From positions 186,001 to 250,000 of the forward strand of contig NZ_JACHYN010000001.1 in NCBI RefSeq assembly GCF_014192915.1: 64,000 bases of DNA, written 5' to 3'. The notes under the pieces are model-generated. The model was not told the origin of the DNA. It was given only the letters and a program-made list of their open reading frames with translations, and made no database searches. Positions 43,469 through 53,721 of the stretch are shown one piece after another; the first letter of the stretch is position 1; each line of letters begins with the position of its first letter. Origin of the DNA: Azospirillum sp. OGB3. Lineage in GTDB: Bacteria > Pseudomonadota > Alphaproteobacteria > Azospirillales > Azospirillaceae. A program made the translations under genes and the position numbers.

Positions 43469-43493
43469 CCGGGTCAAGCGAAGGGGACCGGCC

Positions 43494-43808
43494 ATGTCCG
43501 ACGTGCGCAAGGACCTACTCCGCCAGATGAAGGCCATCCGCGAACGGATGGACCCGAAGCTGCTGGAGCGCGCCAAGCTGTCGGTCTTCGGCAAGGTCCC
43601 CTACGACCGCGACTCGGCGAAGGAAGCCGTCGGGCATTTCCTCGATTCCAAGGACGACGGCGGGGCCTTCCGGCGCAAGCTGGAGGCCGCGCTGCGCCAG
43701 GACGGCGCACCCGTCAACCTTCCGGAGGAACAAGCCGCCAGGGACGCCGATGGCCCCGCCGAGCCGCCCCAGCCGCGCAAGCCGCGCCGCTTCGGCCGTC
43801 TCCTCTAA
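43494..43808 (+). CDS. small protein of unknown function next to argB
   Basis: This 104-residue protein is hydrophilic and has no membrane segment or recognisable domain. The N-terminal half is helical and highly charged (DVRKDLLRQMKAIRERMDPK, FGKVPYDRDSAKEAVGHFL), and the C-terminus is Pro/Arg-rich (PPQPRKPRRFGRLL). It lies between argB (25-base gap) and the CorA gene (14-base gap), so is probably co-transcribed. A GGGGACCGGCC stretch precedes the ATG. Confidence 0.6.
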   Translation: MSDVRKDLLRQMKAIRERMDPKLLERAKLSVFGKVPYDRDSAKEAVGHFLDSKDDGGAFRRKLEAALRQDGAPVNLPEEQAARDADGPAEPPQPRKPRRFGRLL

Positions 43809-43822
43809 GGCGGGCCGCCGCC

Positions 43823-44806
43823 ATGCTGCACGTCTTCGCCTGCGACGGTGACCGGCTGCGCTGGGCCCGCGAGGCCGAGGGCGTCCGCACCCCGCTGCCC
43901 GCCGAGGCCGTCTGGCTCGACCTGCAGAACCCGACCCCGGAGGAGTTGGCCCGCGCCGAGGCGCTGATGGGCATCAAGCTGCCGACTCGGGAGCAGATGG
44001 CGGAGATCGAGGAGTCGAGCCGCCTGCGCATCACCCCCGGCGCCGTGCACATGACCGCACTCGTCCTGGTCTGGGCCGACACCGACCAGCCGCGCATCGT
44101 CCCGGTCAGCTTCGTCCTGGCCGGCGGGCGGCTCGCCACCATCCACGCCGTCGATCCGCAGCCCTTCCTGGCCTTCCGCCGCCGCGTCACCCGCAGCGGC
44201 GGCGCGGAGCTGACGGCCGAGGCGGTCCTGGCCGCTCTGCTGGACGGGGTGGTGGAGCGCACCGCCGCCGTCCTGCGCCGCGTCGGGCTGGAGCTGGACA
44301 CCATGGGCGGCCGCGCCTTCCGCGGGCGCGCCCTGCCGGTCAAGGGGGAGCGGCGGGACGACACCCGCACGCTCAAGCGCATCGGCCACACCGGGCACCT
44401 GATCGGCAAGGCCCATGTCAGCCTGTCCACGCTCAACCGCCTGCTGACCTTCCTGGCCCGCGGCGAGGGCTGGACCCCGGCCAAGCGGACCCGGCGCTGG
44501 GCGCGCGCCGCCCTTCAGGACGTGACGGGGCTCGGCGAATACGCTCAGTTCCTGTCGGGGAAAGTCAGCCTGCTGCTGGACACCACGCTGGGCCGCATCA
44601 ACGTCGAACAGAACGAGATCGTGAAGATCGTCTCGATCCTGACGGTCGCCCTGTTCCCACCGACCCTGGTCGCCAGCATCTACGGCATGAACTTCGTGAC
44701 CATGCCGGAGAGGGATTGGACCTTCGGCTACCCGCTGGCGGTGATGCTGATGATCCTGTCGGCGGCGCTGCCCATGATCTACTTCAAGCGGCGGCGCTGG
44801 CTGTAG
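43823..44806 (+). CDS. CorA-family magnesium/divalent metal transporter
   Basis: A 327-residue protein with the soluble N-terminal funnel domain, a long helical region (about 130-265) and two C-terminal membrane helices. The GMN filter motif is in LVASIYGMNFVTMPE and the second helix ends with a basic FKRRRWL tail. CorA channels import Mg2+ or export/import other divalents; some homologues are ZntB-type Zn2+ transporters. The sequence does not separate these. Length (about 315-330) fits. Confidence 0.9.
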   Translation: MLHVFACDGDRLRWAREAEGVRTPLPAEAVWLDLQNPTPEELARAEALMGIKLPTREQMAEIEESSRLRITPGAVHMTALVLVWADTDQPRIVPVSFVLAGGRLATIHAVDPQPFLAFRRRVTRSGGAELTAEAVLAALLDGVVERTAAVLRRVGLELDTMGGRAFRGRALPVKGERRDDTRTLKRIGHTGHLIGKAHVSLSTLNRLLTFLARGEGWTPAKRTRRWARAALQDVTGLGEYAQFLSGKVSLLLDTTLGRINVEQNEIVKIVSILTVALFPPTLVASIYGMNFVTMPERDWTFGYPLAVMLMILSAALPMIYFKRRRWL

Positions 44807-44813
44807 GAACCGC

Positions 44814-45074
44814 TCAGCCGGTATGCGGCGACGCGGTCTCGCGGCCCCGCCCGCTGCCCAGCTTCTCCCGCGTTTCGGAGAACTGCTTGCGGACCTCGAT
44901 CCACTCCTTGAAAATTTTCCCAAGCGCGAAGACGAGCAGGCCGTGCGCGGTGGTGATCTCCACGCCGATCAGGTCCTCCAGCATGGTGTCGAACAGCTCC
45001 AGCAACGCGGTCAGCAGAAGGATCGCGGACAGGGCGATTTGAAGCAGCGAAGGGCAGCGGACAAAGAGCATCAT
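44814..45074 (-). CDS. small membrane protein of unknown function
   Basis: An 86-residue protein with one or two membrane segments (ALSAILLLTALLELFDTML and HGLLVFALGKIF) followed by a charged tail. The shape is loosely like PsiE-type phosphate-starvation proteins, but no diagnostic motif is present. The start is uncertain: adjacent ATGs at 45074 and 45071, or TTG 45089. It is convergent with the CorA gene, with only a seven-base gap. Confidence 0.55.
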   Translation of the reverse strand: MMLFVRCPSLLQIALSAILLLTALLELFDTMLEDLIGVEITTAHGLLVFALGKIFKEWIEVRKQFSETREKLGSGRGRETASPHTG

Positions 45075-45162
45075 CGGTTTCACCGGCAATCGGACGGCAC
45101 ACGGCGAAATCTATGACACAAGCCGGAAGCGCTGGGGAGGAGGGTTGTGGCCGCTCCGCTCC

Positions 45163-45705
45163 CTAAACGAGGGCGAGCAGCAGCGCCCAGCCCATCACGA
45201 CGAGGTTGACGGTCAGCGTGACCGCCATGCCCGGCGCCCGCACATAGGGGTGGATCAGGTAGCCCACCCAGAACAGCAGGCGGCCCAGCACGAACAGCGC
45301 GGTCGCCAGCCGGGCGAAGCCCAGATCGGGCAGCGGCATCTGCGCCACCAGCGCCGCCAGGGCGGGCACGAAGATCAGCGTCTGCTCCACCGTGTTGGTC
45401 AGCACGCGCTGGCTGATCCGGTAGAAGCGCGACTCGGCGTCGTCGATGGGGTTCAGGGCGACGGAGCGGGCGCGGGCGACCAGCACCCCGCCCACCGTCA
45501 GGAACAGCACCAGCGCCGGCCACAGGGCGAGCCGCCCCCAGAAGGCCATGCGCGCGCCCGGATCGGCGATGCCGGGCGGCGGCGCGAACAGCGGTGGCAG
45601 AAGCCACAGGGCCAGCAGGGCCGCCGCCGCCGCGGACAGGTTGACGGTGGCCGCCATGCGCAGAAGACGGGTCTTGGAGGGACGGGTCTCCGGCGCGGCG
45701 GCCAT
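45163..45705 (-). CDS. MAPEG-family membrane protein
   Basis: A 180-residue protein with four membrane helices. The ALNPIDDAESRFYRISQRVLTN stretch and following NTVEQTLIFVPALAALV match the MAPEG (membrane-associated eicosanoid/glutathione metabolism) motif, including the ExxL/ NTxEQ element. Bacterial MAPEG proteins have mostly unproven roles. It lies six bases downstream of accA and is probably co-transcribed. Confidence 0.8.
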   Translation of the reverse strand: MAAAPETRPSKTRLLRMAATVNLSAAAAALLALWLLPPLFAPPPGIADPGARMAFWGRLALWPALVLFLTVGGVLVARARSVALNPIDDAESRFYRISQRVLTNTVEQTLIFVPALAALVAQMPLPDLGFARLATALFVLGRLLFWVGYLIHPYVRAPGMAVTLTVNLVVMGWALLLALV

Positions 45706-45711
45706 GGCGTC

Positions 45712-46668
45712 TTACCCCAGGCCCTTCTGGCCCATGTCGAGGAACTTCTGGCGGCGCTGGGCGCGGATCGCGGTGCCGTCCAGCCCGTCGAGATCGCCCA
45801 GCGACTCCTCGATGGCGTCGCCCAGCGCCTTGATGGTCTCCGCCGGGTCGCGGTGGGCGCCGCCGATCGGCTCGCTCACCACCCGGTCGATGACGCCGAG
45901 TTCCTTGAGGTCGTGGCTGATCAGGCGCAGCGCGACGGCGGCCTCGCCGGCCATGTCGGGGTTGCGCCACAGGATCGACGCACAGCCCTCCGGCGAGATG
46001 ACGGAGTAGATGGCGTGCTCAAGCATCAGCACCCGGTCGGCGGTCGCGATGGCGATGGCGCCGCCGGACCCGCCCTCGCCGATCACCGCGGCCACCATGG
46101 GCACGGACAGGCGCAGGCAGCGCTCGATGCTCTTGGCGATGGCCTCGGCCTGGCCGCGCTCCTCCGCCTGGACGCCGGGGAAGGCGCCGGCGGTGTCGAC
46201 CAGCGAGACGACCGGCAGCTTGAACCGGTCGGCGAGGTCCATCAGGCGCTGGGCCTTGCGGTAGCCCTCGGGCTTGGCCATGCCGAAGTTGTGGCGCACG
46301 CGCGTTTCGGTGTCGTGGCCCTTCTCCTGCCCGATCACCACGACCGAGCGGCCACGGAAGCGGCCCAGCCCGCCGATGACCGCACGGTCTTCGGCGAAGC
46401 CTCGGTCGCCGGCCAGCGGCGTGAAGTCGTCGATCAGCCCCTTCACATAGTCCAGACAGTGCGGACGGTTCGGGTGGCGGGCCACCTGCACCTTCTGCGC
46501 CGGGGTGAGCTTCGCGTAGGTCTGCCGGAGGAGCTTGTCGACCTTGGTCTGCAGCTTCGTCACTTCGTCGGCGATGTTGATGTCGCCGGCGTTGGTCAGG
46601 TGGCGCAGTTCCTCGATCTTGCCTTCAAGCTCGGCGATCGGCTTTTCGAATTCCAGGAAGGTTTGCAT
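45712..46668 (-). CDS. accA: acetyl-CoA carboxylase carboxyltransferase subunit alpha
   Basis: AccA forms with AccD the carboxyltransferase that makes malonyl-CoA for fatty acid synthesis. The 318-residue product has [61 protein letters not shown], and the catalytic oxyanion segment [14 protein letters not shown], with [12 protein letters not shown]. Length equals the E. coli enzyme (319). The ATG at 46668 matches the conserved start; the frame continues upstream to 46752 with no homology. Confidence 0.97.
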   Translation of the reverse strand: MQTFLEFEKPIAELEGKIEELRHLTNAGDINIADEVTKLQTKVDKLLRQTYAKLTPAQKVQVARHPNRPHCLDYVKGLIDDFTPLAGDRGFAEDRAVIGGLGRFRGRSVVVIGQEKGHDTETRVRHNFGMAKPEGYRKAQRLMDLADRFKLPVVSLVDTAGAFPGVQAEERGQAEAIAKSIERCLRLSVPMVAAVIGEGGSGGAIAIATADRVLMLEHAIYSVISPEGCASILWRNPDMAGEAAVALRLISHDLKELGVIDRVVSEPIGGAHRDPAETIKALGDAIEESLGDLDGLDGTAIRAQRRQKFLDMGQKGLG

Positions 46669-46755
46669 GCCGGAAGGATCACGGACCGAATAGGATAGGA
46701 CGCGGACGTCGCGGACCGGCTTTGGTACCACGGTGCGCGGCGGCGATGCCACAGC

Positions 46756-47715
46756 TTATCGCGCGAAACGCCGGCCAAAACTGACCAGAAGCACGCCCAG
46801 GACGATCACCGCCGCTCCGCCCCACACCCAGGGGGAATAGCGTTCCCCGAACAGCAGCGTCCCGGTGCCCAGCCCGACGGAGGTCGCCACGTAGCCGATC
46901 TGGCTGAGATAGACCGGCCCGGCGACCACCTGGAGCCGGAAATACAGCACATAGGTCAGCGCCGTCACCGCGATCTGGAGCAGGGCGAGCCAGGGCGCGA
47001 GGCCCAGCGCCGGCAACTCCGCCACCGCCCCGGTGCCGAGCAGGGCGAGCGCGACCCAGCCCGCCCCGCCCAGCATGGTTCCCGCGGCCAGCGCCACCGG
47101 CTGTCCGCCCGGTGGCCAAGCCACGGTGCGGTAGACGTTGCCCGCCGCGACCGAGGCCGGCATGACGAAGGCCAGCGCCATCCAGCCCGCCAGATCGGGC
47201 GAGGGCAGGCTGCCGCGCGGCCCGACGATCATCAACGCGCCGACAAGGCCCATCAGGATGCCCGCCACCCGTCCGCGGTCGGGCTTTTCGATCCGCACCG
47301 CCACGGCCATCAGCAGCGTCAGGATCGGCGGCAGCGTGTAGACCAACGCCGACAACCCGGCCCCCAGCCACGGCATCACGAAGAACAGCACCACGTTGGG
47401 CAGCGCCATGGACAGCAGCCCCGACACCGCGAAATAGCGCAGATAGCGCCCGGTGAGCGGCATCGGCTGCCGTTTGACGCGCGCCAGCCCGGCCAGGATC
47501 ACCCCGGCGCCCAACATCATGGAAAAGGCCCAGGGCAGCGGCGGCACCCCCGCCGCCTGCGCGACTTTGGTGACCGGGAAGATCACCCCGATCAACCCGC
47601 CCACCGTCAGCAGGAGAAGCAGCGACTCGGCTCCGCGCGACACCGGCGGAACGATGGGGGGTGTGGACACGGGGGCGGAACCTCTGGCTCGGGACGCGGA
47701 CGGGCCAGCGAACAT
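46756..47715 (-). CDS. DMT-family (EamA) transporter
   Basis: The 319-residue product has about ten membrane helices in two EamA repeats: LTVGGLIGVIFPVTKVAQAA, FVMPWLGAGLSALVYTLPPI and VYLSQIGYVATSVGLGTGTL near the C-terminus. It probably exports small metabolites. The ATG at 47715 has GGCGGGGG upstream; the open frame continues into palindrome copy 5. It is separate from the DMT gene at 13376 and no clear relationship is suggested beyond family. Confidence 0.85.
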   Translation of the reverse strand: MFAGPSASRARGSAPVSTPPIVPPVSRGAESLLLLLTVGGLIGVIFPVTKVAQAAGVPPLPWAFSMMLGAGVILAGLARVKRQPMPLTGRYLRYFAVSGLLSMALPNVVLFFVMPWLGAGLSALVYTLPPILTLLMAVAVRIEKPDRGRVAGILMGLVGALMIVGPRGSLPSPDLAGWMALAFVMPASVAAGNVYRTVAWPPGGQPVALAAGTMLGGAGWVALALLGTGAVAELPALGLAPWLALLQIAVTALTYVLYFRLQVVAGPVYLSQIGYVATSVGLGTGTLLFGERYSPWVWGGAAVIVLGVLLVSFGRRFAR

Positions 47716-47772
47716 GGCGAAGCCCCCGCCTTTTGCCAAGCCGGTCGGGCAGGCTGGAAACGCGTCTGAGTG

Positions 47773-47875
47773 TTGCCCCCACCCCGGCCCTCCCCCGCTT
47801 CGCAGGGGAGGGTGTCTACTGCGAAGCGGCGTCCGTTCCCTCCCCTGCAAAGCGGGGGAGGGTTAGGGTGGGGGC
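47773..47875. repeat. GC-rich intergenic palindrome, copy 5 of 5 (two-hairpin form)
   Basis: Starts TTGCCCCCACCCC and ends GGGTGGGGGC, with two inner CCCTCCCC / GGGGGAGGG hairpins joined by a short spacer. It lies between two same-strand genes (aceB and a DMT transporter), in the leader of the latter. Confidence 0.75.
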
Positions 47876-47904
47876 CCGTAGGTACGAGAGTCCAGAGAGG
47901 GGCC

Positions 47905-49509
<1,605 letters not shown>

Positions 49510-49649
49510 GCGCTTCCCCCTGTTCGTCGCGAGGGCGGTCCGGCGCGGTGCCGGCCAACCCCATTGGGACAAGGGCTATACCACAGCGGGAGAAGCCGCC
49601 ATAGCCGGATTGGTATCTTTTGAAAGAGACACCCCTTTTGCGCGCAACG

Positions 49650-50669
49650 CTATTGCGTACGAACGGTTTTTCGCCGGGCCAGCGGGTGATGCTCGTGCAC
49701 CACCTGTTTCAGCCGTTCCGACACCACATGGGTGTAGATCTGGGTGGTGGCGATGTCGGCGTGGCCCAGCATCTTCTGGACCGAGCGCAGATCCGCCCCG
49801 CGGTCGAGCAGGTGGGTGGCGAAGGCGTGGCGCAGCACGTGGGGGCTGACCTTCTCCGGATCGATGTTCGACTCGATGGCCAGCTCCTTCAAAAGCTGGG
49901 CGAATCGCTGGCGCGTCAGGTGCCCGTTGGTGGAGCTGCGGGACGGGAAGAGGAAGGCGACCGGCCCGCTCTCGCGCCCGGCCAGGATGAAGTGGCTGCG
50001 CCAGGGCAGATAGGCGCCCAGAGCGGCGGAGGCCGGCTCGGACAGCGGCACCATGCGCTCCTTCCCGCCCTTGCCGCGCACGATCAGCCCGCGCCCGTCG
50101 CGCAGGATGGCCGCCATCGGCAGGCCGACCAGTTCCGACACGCGCAGGCCGGTGGCGTAGAGCACCTCCAGCAACGCGACCAGCCGCAGCCCTTCCGGCC
50201 CGCCGCGGGTCTGGGCGGAGTCGATCATGCGGGTGACCTCCTCCACCGTCAGGATCTTGGGCAGCGGGCGGCCCTGCTTGGGGCTGTCCAGCGCCGAGGC
50301 CGGGTCGTCCTCCCGCCGGCCTTCCGACACCAGGAAGCGGTAGAACTGGCGCATCGCCGACAGGCGGCGGGCCAGCGTGCGCGGCGCCGGCTTCTGCCCG
50401 CCCTCGACATACTGGAAGGCGAGGTAGGCGCGCAGATCCTCCGTCACCGCCTTTTCCAGCGGCTGGCCGCGCTGGGCCAGCCAGAGGGCGAGGTCGGCGA
50501 GGTCGCGCTCGTAGGCCACGCGGGTGTTGAGCGCGGCACCGCGCTCCGCCGTCAGCATGTCCAGGAAGGCGTCGACGTGCGGCGAGGCCGCGATCGGGCG
50601 CGGTTTGCAGGGGCGCCCGCGCCGCTTCGGCTGGGCTTTCGACAAGGGTGTTTTGGGCATGGGACTCAT
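49650..50669 (-). CDS. xerD: site-specific tyrosine recombinase XerD
   Basis: XerD with XerC resolves chromosome dimers at dif. The 339-residue product has the full catalytic set: Arg176 in YATGLRVSEL, Lys200 in VRGKGGKERMVPL, His277 and Arg280 in SPHVLRHAFATH, His303 in LGHADIATTQ and Tyr312 in IYTHV. The SAM-like N-terminal domain lies at about 30-130. The basic N-terminus (AQPKRRGRPCKPRP) is longer than in E. coli XerD (298 residues). The gene overlaps the upstream exported-protein gene by four bases (ATGA), so they are one transcript. ATG 50660 is an alternative start. Confidence 0.93.
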   Translation of the reverse strand: MSPMPKTPLSKAQPKRRGRPCKPRPIAASPHVDAFLDMLTAERGAALNTRVAYERDLADLALWLAQRGQPLEKAVTEDLRAYLAFQYVEGGQKPAPRTLARRLSAMRQFYRFLVSEGRREDDPASALDSPKQGRPLPKILTVEEVTRMIDSAQTRGGPEGLRLVALLEVLYATGLRVSELVGLPMAAILRDGRGLIVRGKGGKERMVPLSEPASAALGAYLPWRSHFILAGRESGPVAFLFPSRSSTNGHLTRQRFAQLLKELAIESNIDPEKVSPHVLRHAFATHLLDRGADLRSVQKMLGHADIATTQIYTHVVSERLKQVVHEHHPLARRKTVRTQ

Positions 50670-52693
50670 CCGGCCAGGGCCGCGGCGGCTTCACGAGCGA
50701 TGGCGCGGGCGTCGTTGTCCAGGCCCACGGCGCGCAGGGCTCCGACCACCCGCGCCACCACCGCGGGCGGCGTGCCCGCCGGCCCGGCGTTGCCGAGCAG
50801 CAGCAGGGCGGCCAGGGCCGTCTCGCCCACCCGCCGGTCGGCGGAGGCTTCGGCCAGCCGCTGCCACAGGGCGGGGTCGGCGGTGGGGGGACAGAGGTCG
50901 GCGGGCGTGGGGGCCGTCTCCTCGGGGTCGGCGGTCCGGCGCCACGCCTCCTCCGGCACGGCGACGCCCATCGCCTGGAGCAGGGCCAGTTGCCCGGCGA
51001 CGCGGGCGCGGGCCTCCGGATCAGCGCCGCGCAGCGATTCGTCGAGCCAGCCGGCGAGGCCCAGCGCCCCGCCGCCCGGCGGCGGACCCAGAGCGATGAC
51101 GGCGAGCGGCCACAGCCGCGCCACCTCCGCCGTGGGACGGCTGCGCAGGGCGAGGTCGTGCCAGCGCTTGCCCTTGTCGGCCCGGCCCAGCGCGAAGCAG
51201 AGCCGCGCGGCGGCGGGAGCCAGGGCGGCGGCGTCCGGAGTCGGCGACAGGGTGTCGAGCATATCGGCCACCACCGCCCCCACCGGACCGGCCAGCATCG
51301 GCGGGTCGAGAAGCTCCAGCGCCAGCCCGGCCAGCTCCACCCGCCGCCCACCGCCCATGGCGGCGAGCATGGCCTGCTGCACCAGCGCGCGGGTGCGGGC
51401 GGTACGATCGCGCGCCACGGCGTCCTTCAGCCGCAGCAGCTCGTCGCCCTTGGCCGGGGCGGCGCGGTACGCCTCCTCAAGCCGCCGGGAATCGAGGAAC
51501 AGGGCAACGGCGGCGCGCTCCGCCGCGGTCACGCGGGTCGCCGGGTCGGTGCCGGTGTTGGACGCCACGGCGGCCAGACGGGCCGGGTCGGTCAGGGAGA
51601 GCACATCGGGCGGCAGTCCGGCCTGGAGCGCCCGCAGGGCGGCCAGGGTCAGCGGGCTGGGGTCCCTCAGGCTGCGCGGTCGGACCGCCGGGCCGCCGGC
51701 CATCGCCTCGGCCACCCGCAGGAAATCGGGATCGCCGCCCGGCTGCTCGCGCAGCATCTCGAAGGCGAGGTCGTCGCCCGCCGGGGCGGCCCCGGCGGCC
51801 TCCGTCGCCGCTCCCCCGCCGATCCGCACGGCGCGCAGGCGGCAGAACAGCGCCACCCGCTGCCAGTAGGGGCCGGAGAAGGGCTTGGCGCGCTCCGTCG
51901 CGGCGGCGCAGTCCAGCGGGCCGGCGAGCAGTTCGGCGTCGGTCAGGGCGCGGGCGGCGGCCTCGTCGGCCGTCATCGCCTCGGGCAGCAGCGCGGCGAG
52001 GTCGGCGGCCCCGCGCGGGTCGCCCATGGCCGCCAGCGTCTCCACCCGCAGCGCGCCGAAGCGGCGCGCCGGCTCGGGCTCGCCCGGAGCGGCGGCGGGC
52101 GAGCCGCGGCTGAGCAGCAGGCGGCGCTGCAACTCCTTCACGGCGGGCGACGGGGTGAGGGTGGGCAGCTCCGGCAGGAGGGCCAGCACCTCGGCGCGCG
52201 GGATGCCGCGCCAGGGGTCTCCGCCCAGCCCGGCGGCTCCCGCCAGAGGGCCGGCGCCATCGGGGTCCAGCGGCCCCAGCGTCTCCACCGCGATGGCCGA
52301 GGGCGACGCCACGGTGGGCACCACGTCGAAGGACGGCGTATCGACCGGCGGCGTCAGGGAAAACGGCACGGCGGACGGCCCAGGCGAGGCCAGCGGATCG
52401 TCCAGGACCCGCCCGGCCCCGGTCCCGGCGTCGGCGGCGGCGTCGGGGGCGGCCATCGTTTCCGGCGGAGGAAACAGGCGGATCGGCGGCCCGGACGGCA
52501 CCGCCTGGGCCAGCGTCGGAGGCGCTGCCGCCATCAGGGCGCAGGACAAGGCGAGCGCGGCGGGAGCCAGCGCGAGCGGGCTTACGGCAAACATGGAAAC
52601 GGCGCCGGCCCCGGCCCGTCCGCCCCTTGGCGGAGCGGCGAACCGGCGGCGGCGCCCGGCGGCGTCCCCGGCGTCAGCGGGGGAACCGCTCAT
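50666..52693 (-). CDS. large exported protein of unknown function
   Basis: The 675-residue product starts with a basic segment (GRRRRF), then a hydrophobic stretch (about 37-57) and AQA near residue 64, a plausible signal peptide. If translation starts at ATG 52594 (MFAVSP) the signal is conventional. The body is Ala/Pro/Leu-rich, mostly helical (repeated A-A-A-L patterns), and reads like an alpha-solenoid. I recognise no family. It is the upstream partner of xerD and overlaps the 45-residue membrane gene by 20 bases at its own start, so it is probably a conserved operon member. Confidence 0.7.
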   Translation of the reverse strand: MSGSPADAGDAAGRRRRFAAPPRGGRAGAGAVSMFAVSPLALAPAALALSCALMAAAPPTLAQAVPSGPPIRLFPPPETMAAPDAAADAGTGAGRVLDDPLASPGPSAVPFSLTPPVDTPSFDVVPTVASPSAIAVETLGPLDPDGAGPLAGAAGLGGDPWRGIPRAEVLALLPELPTLTPSPAVKELQRRLLLSRGSPAAAPGEPEPARRFGALRVETLAAMGDPRGAADLAALLPEAMTADEAAARALTDAELLAGPLDCAAATERAKPFSGPYWQRVALFCRLRAVRIGGGAATEAAGAAPAGDDLAFEMLREQPGGDPDFLRVAEAMAGGPAVRPRSLRDPSPLTLAALRALQAGLPPDVLSLTDPARLAAVASNTGTDPATRVTAAERAAVALFLDSRRLEEAYRAAPAKGDELLRLKDAVARDRTARTRALVQQAMLAAMGGGRRVELAGLALELLDPPMLAGPVGAVVADMLDTLSPTPDAAALAPAAARLCFALGRADKGKRWHDLALRSRPTAEVARLWPLAVIALGPPPGGGALGLAGWLDESLRGADPEARARVAGQLALLQAMGVAVPEEAWRRTADPEETAPTPADLCPPTADPALWQRLAEASADRRVGETALAALLLLGNAGPAGTPPAVVARVVGALRAVGLDNDARAIAREAAAALAG

Positions 52694-52814
52694 CCGGAAT
52701 GACCTTTTCCACCGTCTTGGACGGGGCCGGCATGTCCCAGGAGGCAAGGAAGGCCATGCCACCCCCGATGACGAAGAGGAACAGGACGAAAAGAACGGAG
52801 ATAACGCGGCTCAT
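52674..52814 (-). CDS. 45-46-residue single-pass membrane protein
   Basis: Short protein MSRVISVLFVLFLFVIGGG..., with one hydrophobic helix (about 3-25), then SWDMPAPSKTVEKVIPDERF at the C-terminus, a conserved-looking acidic/basic tail. Starts ATG 52814. It is immediately upstream of, and overlaps, the large exported protein gene. Small single-pass proteins like this are easily missed; its codon bias and operon position support it. No function is known. Confidence 0.7.
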   Translation of the reverse strand: MSRVISVLFVLFLFVIGGGMAFLASWDMPAPSKTVEKVIPDERFPR

Positions 52815-53078
52815 GGCGGTCGGAGTCGTGTTTTTGTGGAAGGAACGGCGGCGCTGTATCACGGTCTGCGTCCGTGCGGCTTGGGACAAGGGTGCGCTTT
52901 CATGCTAATCATCGCACACCGTCCGCACCGCTGGCCCGTCGGGCCGATGAACGCAGGACGTACCACTTTAGCCACGGGGGCGCCGCTGCGCAACATGCGG
53001 AGGCCCCTGCGACCGAATCGAACACCGGCCCCCGGCATCGCATCAGGCCGGAACCGTATCAGGAAAGTCCACAGCACC

Positions 53079-53714
53079 ATGACCGCCCGCCTTCCACCGC
53101 AGGGACAGCCGCCGGACCCGTCGAAGACCCTTCCCAAGACGGTGGTGCTGGTCGGCCTGATGGGCGCGGGGAAGAGCGCGATCGGGCGGCGGCTGGCCGC
53201 GCGGCTGCACCTGCCCTTCACCGATGCCGACACGGAGATCGAGACGGCGGCGGGCTGCTCCATCGCGGAGATCTTCGCCCGCGACGGCGAGGCGGTGTTC
53301 CGTTCGGTGGAGCGGCGGATCATCACCCGGCTGCTGACCGAGCAGCCGGTGCACATCCTGGCCACCGGCGGCGGCGCCTTCATGGACCCGGAGACGCGGG
53401 CGGCCATCCGCGCCCACGGGGTGTCAGTCTGGCTGCGCGCCGAACTGGACGTGCTGCTCGCCCGCACGGCGCGTCGCACCCACCGCCCGCTGCTCAACGC
53501 CGGCGATCCGAAGGAGATCCTGAGCCGGCTGATGACCGCCCGCTACCCGGTCTATGCCGAGGCCGAGCTGACGGTGATCAGCGACGAGCGCCCGCCGGAG
53601 GCGACCGTGGAACAGGTGATCGAGGCGCTGGAAGCGCATTTCGGCATCACCCTGCCCCACTCGCACCACCATCATCACCGCCACCCGGCGCACCACCACC
53701 ACGACAAGCCCTGA
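53079..53714 (+). CDS. aroK: shikimate kinase with His-rich C-terminus
   Basis: AroK phosphorylates shikimate at the 3-OH in the chorismate pathway. The 211-residue product has the P-loop GLMGAGKSAIGRRLA, DADTEIE (substrate Asp), FARDGEAVFRSVERRII, LATGGGAF and the lid RTARRTHRPLL. The C-terminal tail is rich in His (SHHHHHRHPAHHHHDKP), nine or so His in seventeen residues, unusual for the family. It starts at ATG 53079 after AGGAAAG. aroB follows after seven bases. Confidence 0.94.
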   Translation: MTARLPPQGQPPDPSKTLPKTVVLVGLMGAGKSAIGRRLAARLHLPFTDADTEIETAAGCSIAEIFARDGEAVFRSVERRIITRLLTEQPVHILATGGGAFMDPETRAAIRAHGVSVWLRAELDVLLARTARRTHRPLLNAGDPKEILSRLMTARYPVYAEAELTVISDERPPEATVEQVIEALEAHFGITLPHSHHHHHRHPAHHHHDKP

Positions 53715-53721
53715 TCCCGCC

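Noticed and set aside
49620..52702. long plus-strand frames across xerD and the exported-protein gene
   Set aside because: They are Arg/Ala/Gly/Gln-rich antisense frames. XerD's catalytic residues on the minus strand are complete.
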